Of a DNA stretch of 64,000 bases, positions 59,996 through 64,000 are shown in pieces. The position numbers were made by a program, and so were the translations under genes. Under the pieces are notes generated by a model that was not told the DNA's origin, did not search any database, and was given only the letters and a program-made list of their open reading frames with translations. This stretch comes from Zanthoxylum bungeanum (lineage: Eukaryota; Streptophyta; Magnoliopsida; Sapindales; Rutaceae): the NCBI GenBank assembly GCA_019454045.1, contig SKCR01035582.1:16469-80468 (forward strand). The letters are read 5' to 3'. Position 1 is the first letter of the stretch; each line of letters begins with the position of its first letter.

Positions 59996-60069
59996 CACAA
60001 AATGAAATCACACCAAATCATAATATATACACAAATTGCATGGGTTGCCTCCCTACTAGCGCTAAGTTT

Positions 60070-60647
60070 AATGTCGTCAGCTAGACGTGACTTCTCGAAC
60101 GTTAGGCTGGATCTGAAAGTGTGACACTTTCTTTTTATCGCTCAAATGATTCTCCCTAGTAGTGCTTGACACACTGACTGTTAACCTTGAATGTGTTGTT
60201 GGTGCTGGGATCCAGTAACTCAACAGCTACATATGGTAATACCTGAGTGATCACAAATGAACCTGACCACCTTGATTTCAACTTTCCAGGGAAAAGTTTC
60301 AACCTCGAATTGTACAACAACACCTGCTACCTTGGTTCCAACTGTCTGTGTACTATTTTTCGGTCATGCCATTTCTTGGTCTTTTCTTTGTACAATTTGG
60401 CATTCTCATAAGCCTGTAGGTGAAATTCCTCCAATTCATTGAGTTGGTGGAGTCTTTTCTCTCATGCAGCTTGTGGATCAAGATTCAACTTCTTCAGTGC
60501 CCAATACGCCTTGTGTTCAAGCTCAACTGGCATATGGCATGCTTTCCCAAACACCAATCGATATGGGGATATACCAATGGGTGTCATGTAAGTTGTTCAA
60601 TAGGCCCATAATGCATCATCCAGTTTTGTAGACCAATCCCTCATTGT
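60070..60647 (-). pseudogene. Integrase C-terminal domain of Athila-like element B, frame-broken
   Basis: Several short minus frames give the part of integrase after the catalytic Glu, homologous to 47304-47872 of element A. They include sequence around the LNELEEF-type helix (60420-60450), the KW/DK segment near 60370 and the FPGKLKSR-equivalent near 60280. At the left end the conserved string gacattaaacttagcgctag (60056-60078) marks the end of pol in both copies. Stops and frameshifts are frequent. Confidence 0.7.
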
Positions 60648-61940
60648 TCATCCAACGGTTCTCTCCAAGATTCTTTTGATTTCCCTATTTGAAACTTCAA
60701 CCTGTCCATTTGACTGTGGATGATAAGCAGTGGCAACCTTGTGAGTAACTCCGTATTTGGATAAGAGTGCATCAAAGTATCTGTTACACAAATGTGCGCC
60801 ACCATCATTGATAATTGCCCGAGGTGTTCCAAATAGAGTGAAAATGTTCTTTTTCAGGAATTTGATCACCACTTTTGAATCATTGGATGATAGTGCAATT
60901 GCTTCAACCCATTTGGAGACGTAGTCTACAACAACCAAGCTATACATGTTTCCGAATGATGGAAGAAAGGGTCCCATGAAATCAATTCCCCACACATCGA
61001 ATATCTTCACTTCCAGAATATTTTGCAACGGTCCTTCATTTCTCCTCGAAATATTCCCCATTCTCTGGCACCTGTCACATTGAAGAGCAAAAAGATAATC
61101 ATCTTTAAAAAGAGTGGCCCAGAAAAAACCTGATTGTAGGACTTTGGCTGCAGTTTTATTCCCGCTGAAGTGTCCGCCATATGGTGACGAATGACAGTGA
61201 TGCAGAACACTGTTGACCTCCTCATGTGGAACACATCGTCTCAGTAGTTGATCAGCACATCGTTTGAATAGGTACGGCTCATCCCAAACATAATGCTTGA
61301 CTTCTTTGAAGAATTTCTTCCTTTGTTGAGTTGTCCATTCCAACGGCCATTTTCCTGACACTATGTAGTTGACATAGTCAGCATACCAAGGGACTTCCTG
61401 CTGTTTCATGGAAAATAACTGTTCATCTGGAAAAGTTTCTTTGATTGACAATTCTTTTCCAGTTGTTTCTCCATTCTCAAGCCTCGATAGATGATCTGCC
61501 ACTTGGTTTTCTGTCCATTTCCTGTCTCCGATCTCCACGTCGAATTCTTGCAGAAGAAGTATCCAACAGATCAATCTGGGTTTGGCATATTTCTTCGCGA
61601 TCAGATATTTGATTGTTGAATGATCTGTGTAGACCACCACTTTGGGACCCAGCAGATAAGAGCAGAATTTGTCAAAAGCAAACACAACTGCGAGCAACTC
61701 CTTTTCAGTGGTTGTGTAGTTAAGTTGAGCTTCATTCAAAGTTCTACTGGAGTAGTAAATGGTGTGGAAAATCTTTGCCTTGCGTTGTCCCAAAACTGCA
61801 CCTACAGCAAAATCACTAGCATCGCACATCACTTCAAATGGAAGGGTCCAGTCTGGTGCTACAATGATGGGGGCAGAGACCAGCTTCTGTTTTAGGATCT
61901 CAAAAGCTTCATGGCATTCTTTGGTGAAGTTGAAAGGCAC
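60648..61940 (-). CDS. RNase H and integrase core of Athila-like element B (long open segment)
   Basis: A 430-residue open frame, the longest in the window. RNase H has [27 protein letters not shown] and [11 protein letters not shown] (three acidic residues kept). Integrase has the zinc-binding [12 protein letters not shown] ... CDRCQ, then the DDE triad: [10 protein letters not shown] (first Asp), INDGGAHLC (second Asp) and [12 protein letters not shown] (Glu). The order RT-RNase H-integrase defines Ty3/gypsy. The segment is part of a polyprotein, so its first Met is not a real start. A frameshift separates it from the RT at 62003. It is far better preserved than the same region of element A. 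Confidence 0.92.
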   Translation of the reverse strand: MPFNFTKECHEAFEILKQKLVSAPIIVAPDWTLPFEVMCDASDFAVGAVLGQRKAKIFHTIYYSSRTLNEAQLNYTTTEKELLAVVFAFDKFCSYLLGPKVVVYTDHSTIKYLIAKKYAKPRLICWILLLQEFDVEIGDRKWTENQVADHLSRLENGETTGKELSIKETFPDEQLFSMKQQEVPWYADYVNYIVSGKWPLEWTTQQRKKFFKEVKHYVWDEPYLFKRCADQLLRRCVPHEEVNSVLHHCHSSPYGGHFSGNKTAAKVLQSGFFWATLFKDDYLFALQCDRCQRMGNISRRNEGPLQNILEVKIFDVWGIDFMGPFLPSFGNMYSLVVVDYVSKWVEAIALSSNDSKVVIKFLKKNIFTLFGTPRAIINDGGAHLCNRYFDALLSKYGVTHKVATAYHPQSNGQVEVSNREIKRILERTVG

Positions 61941-62913
61941 ATCCTTCTCCAGAAGATTGCAAAGAGGTTTTGCAAGTTTGGAAAAGTCTTTGATAAATCT
62001 CCTTAAAAAACTGCATGTCCAAGAAAACTCCGAACACCTTTTACTGATGTTGGTGGAGGTAGTTTTTCATTTGTCTCGATCTTTGCTTTGTCTACTTTGA
62101 TTCCCTTTTGTGAGATCCGGTGTCCAAGAACAATGCCTTCTTGTACCATGAAGTGGCATTTCTCCCAGTTGAGTACCAGATTCGTATCTTCGCACCTTTG
62201 TAACACATGTTCCAGATTTTGCAAACAATGATAAAAAGAATCTCTAAATACAGAAAAATCATCCATGAAAACCTCCATACTCTGCTCCAGCATGTCTGAG
62301 AAGATGGCCATCATGCAACGCTGAAAAGTGGCAGGGGCATTACATAATCCAAATGGCATCCTGCGGAAAGCAAAAGTACCATAGAGAATGTAAATGTGGT
62401 TTTCTCCTGATCTTCTGGGGTGATGGAAATCTGATTGTAACCTGAATATCCGTCCAGAAAGCAATAGTACTCATGTCCCGCCAATCTGTCCAGCATCTAA
62501 TCAATGAATGACAGCGGAAAATGGTTCTTTCTTGTGGCTTTGTTCAGCTTTCGGTAATCCATGCATACTCTCCACCCAGTCACCATTCTTGTTGGAATTA
62601 GCTCGTTATTTTCATTGGTGACCACAATAATTCCTTCTTTCTTTGGCACACACTGCATATGACTTACCCAAGTGCTATCTGCGATGGGGTAAATGATGCC
62701 AGCATCCAACCATTTGATGATTTCTTTCTTCACGACCTCCTTCATGATTGGATTGAGTCTCCGTTGATGTTCCACTGTGGGTTTGTACTCATCGTTCATC
62801 AGGATCTTGTGCATGCAAAATGATGGACTAATGCCTCGAATGTCTGCTATAGTCCAGCCAATGGCTTTCTTGTGCTCTCGTAACACTCTCAGTAACTTTT
62901 CTTCCTGTTCCAA
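61941..62913 (-). pseudogene. Reverse transcriptase of Athila-like element B, two breaks
   Basis: Minus frame 62497-62913 has the fingers (HKKAIGWTIADIRGISPSFCMHKI, WVSHMQCVPKKEGI, GWRVCMDYRKLNKATRK) and ends at a TAG in FID*MLDRL. Frame 62003-62464 has RMPFGLCNAPATFQRCMMAIFSDMLE, the active-site FMDDFSV, LNWEKCHFMVQEGIVLGHRIS and [10 protein letters not shown], then shifts frame near 62010. The catalytic motif is intact but the polyprotein is interrupted. Confidence 0.88.
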
Positions 62914-64000
62914 TGTTAGAGAAGAAGAAATAATAACATGTAATTCAGAAGAGTTTCCAAGAAATGCATACCTGAGATGACTCGGAAGTAACTTCAGCTC
63001 CAGCTGTGGTGGTTCTTCAATTGAGGGCTTGATTCAGACTTTCTTTGGTAGTTCCAAACTTTCCACTTGTGGTGTCACTTTGAATCGGAATGGCTTGTCA
63101 AGATAGTTGATACATTCTATAATTTCAGCATCTAACTCGCTATCAGTCATGTTGGTGATGCATGCTTCAAGTTTATCCGTGGAAACTATATCAGTATCCT
63201 GAATGATACTATCAACAATATCAATTCTGAAACATTCTTCCTCCTTGTCATCGCTTGGGAATTTCATGGCTTTGAAGACATTGAAGGTAACTTCTTGGTC
63301 TTGAACTTTCATGGTTAGTTCTCATTTTTGTACATCAATCACAGTTCGACCTGTCGCTAAGAATGGTCTCCCAAGGATAATCGGCACATCTTTATCTTAT
63401 TCCATGTCAAGGATAATGAAATCTGCTGGGAGAATGAGTTTGTCAACTTTGACCAACACATCTTCAACGACTCCTCTCGGAAATGCGAGCGTTCGATCAG
63501 CAAGTTGCAAAGAGACTGACGTAGGCATTGCTTCTCCAATTTGCAGTTTCCTGTAAATAGAAAAAGGCATCAAGTTAACACTAGCACCTAAATCACATAA
63601 AGCCTTACCGATATAATGTTCTCCAATGGTGCATGGGACTGTGAAACTGCCAGGATCTTTCAACTTCGGGGGAAGTTTTCTCTGAATGATGGCACTGCAT
63701 TCTTCCGTCAATGCTACTATCTCGTAGTCTCCCAATCTCCATTTTCGTGAAAGAATATCTTTCATGAATTTAACATAGCTGGGAATTTCTTCCAAGGCTT
63801 CTGTGAATGGGATGTTGATATGCAGCTTTTTGAATACCTCCAAGAATCGAGCAAACTGCTTGTCCAGTTTTTTTTTCTGAAGACGCTGAGGAAAAGGTGG
63901 AGGTGGAGTGATCTGTTCTTATTCTTTTTCCTTTGCTTCTTTTTCCTCCATCTGTTGATCTGTTTCTTTTGGAACTTCTTATTTGAATATCTTGATTCCA
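62914..64000 (-). pseudogene. Protease and gag-pol junction of Athila-like element B (cut by window edge)
   Basis: Frame 63397-63843 holds EVFKKLHINIPFTEALEEI, LSRKWRLGDYEIVALTEECSA and the protease core ALCDLGASVNLMPFS, with the DLG site intact where element A has lost its glycine. It ends at a TAA after LDME. Frame 63034-63312 carries VTFNVFKAMK and a linker that stops at a TGA (KKV*IKP). The part beyond 63843 reads toward the proline-rich end of Gag. Gag, the tRNA-Asp site and the 5' LTR lie outside the window. Confidence 0.85.

Overview
The window is plant nuclear DNA, almost certainly from an angiosperm with a large, repeat-rich genome. It consists of nested LTR retrotransposons, and I recognise no ordinary single-copy host gene, tRNA or rRNA. 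The evidence is Ty1/copia elements primed by initiator-Met tRNA, a Ty3/gypsy pair of the Athila type primed by tRNA-Asp, fragments of other gypsy elements, solo LTRs with target-site duplications (TSDs), and heavy stop-codon decay. A eudicot seems likelier than a monocot, but I cannot fix the species.

Layout, left to right. (1) 1-9592: copia family 1, plus strand, in a tandem LTR-internal-LTR-internal arrangement (LTR end 1-184, internal 185-6039, LTR 6040-8041, second truncated internal 8042-9592). (2) 9593-30549: a minus-strand element of copia family 2 (3' LTR 9593-11516, internal 11517-13395 and 23138-25708, 5' LTR 25709-26275 and 28573-30549). It is split by a complete minus-strand family-1 element (13396-23132, TSD gatcg) and by a solo LTR of its own family in the opposite orientation (26276-28567, TSD attaa). 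(3) 30550-32639: a gypsy-type LTR, minus strand. (4) 32640-40691: a decayed gypsy-related element with a 'putative gypsy type transposon' ORF on plus, two tandem-repeat blocks and a gag fragment on minus, interrupted by a family-1 solo LTR (34620-36781). (5) 40692-48597: an Athila-like element on plus (LTR, PBS, gag, protease, RT, RNase H, integrase, accessory ORF), cut off before its 3' end. (6) 48602-51153: gag-protease-RT fragment of another gypsy element. (7) 51154-51849: another piece of the element type in (4). (8) 51850-55049: a deleted family-2 copia on plus. (9) 55050-64000: a second Athila-like element on minus, with its 3' LTR at 55050-57196 and pol running off the right edge.

The most interesting part is the cargo of the Athila-like pair. 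Both copies carry, downstream of integrase where env-like ORFs sit, an intact reading frame of about 120 residues with a basic stretch followed by a four-cysteine motif. It resembles the cysteine-rich nucleic-acid-binding (often silencing-suppressor) proteins of carlaviruses and relatives. The minus copy also carries an intronless LOG-type (cytokinin riboside 5'-monophosphate phosphoribohydrolase) gene between that ORF and the 3' LTR, with two in-frame stops. Acceptor-like splice signals precede both genes. The LTR of the same element holds eleven ACGTGG (G-box/ABRE-like) cores just upstream of its TATA box. I infer a retroelement lineage that acquired a virus-like suppressor-type gene and a host cytokinin-activation gene and may drive them from a stress-type promoter. 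None of this has been tested.
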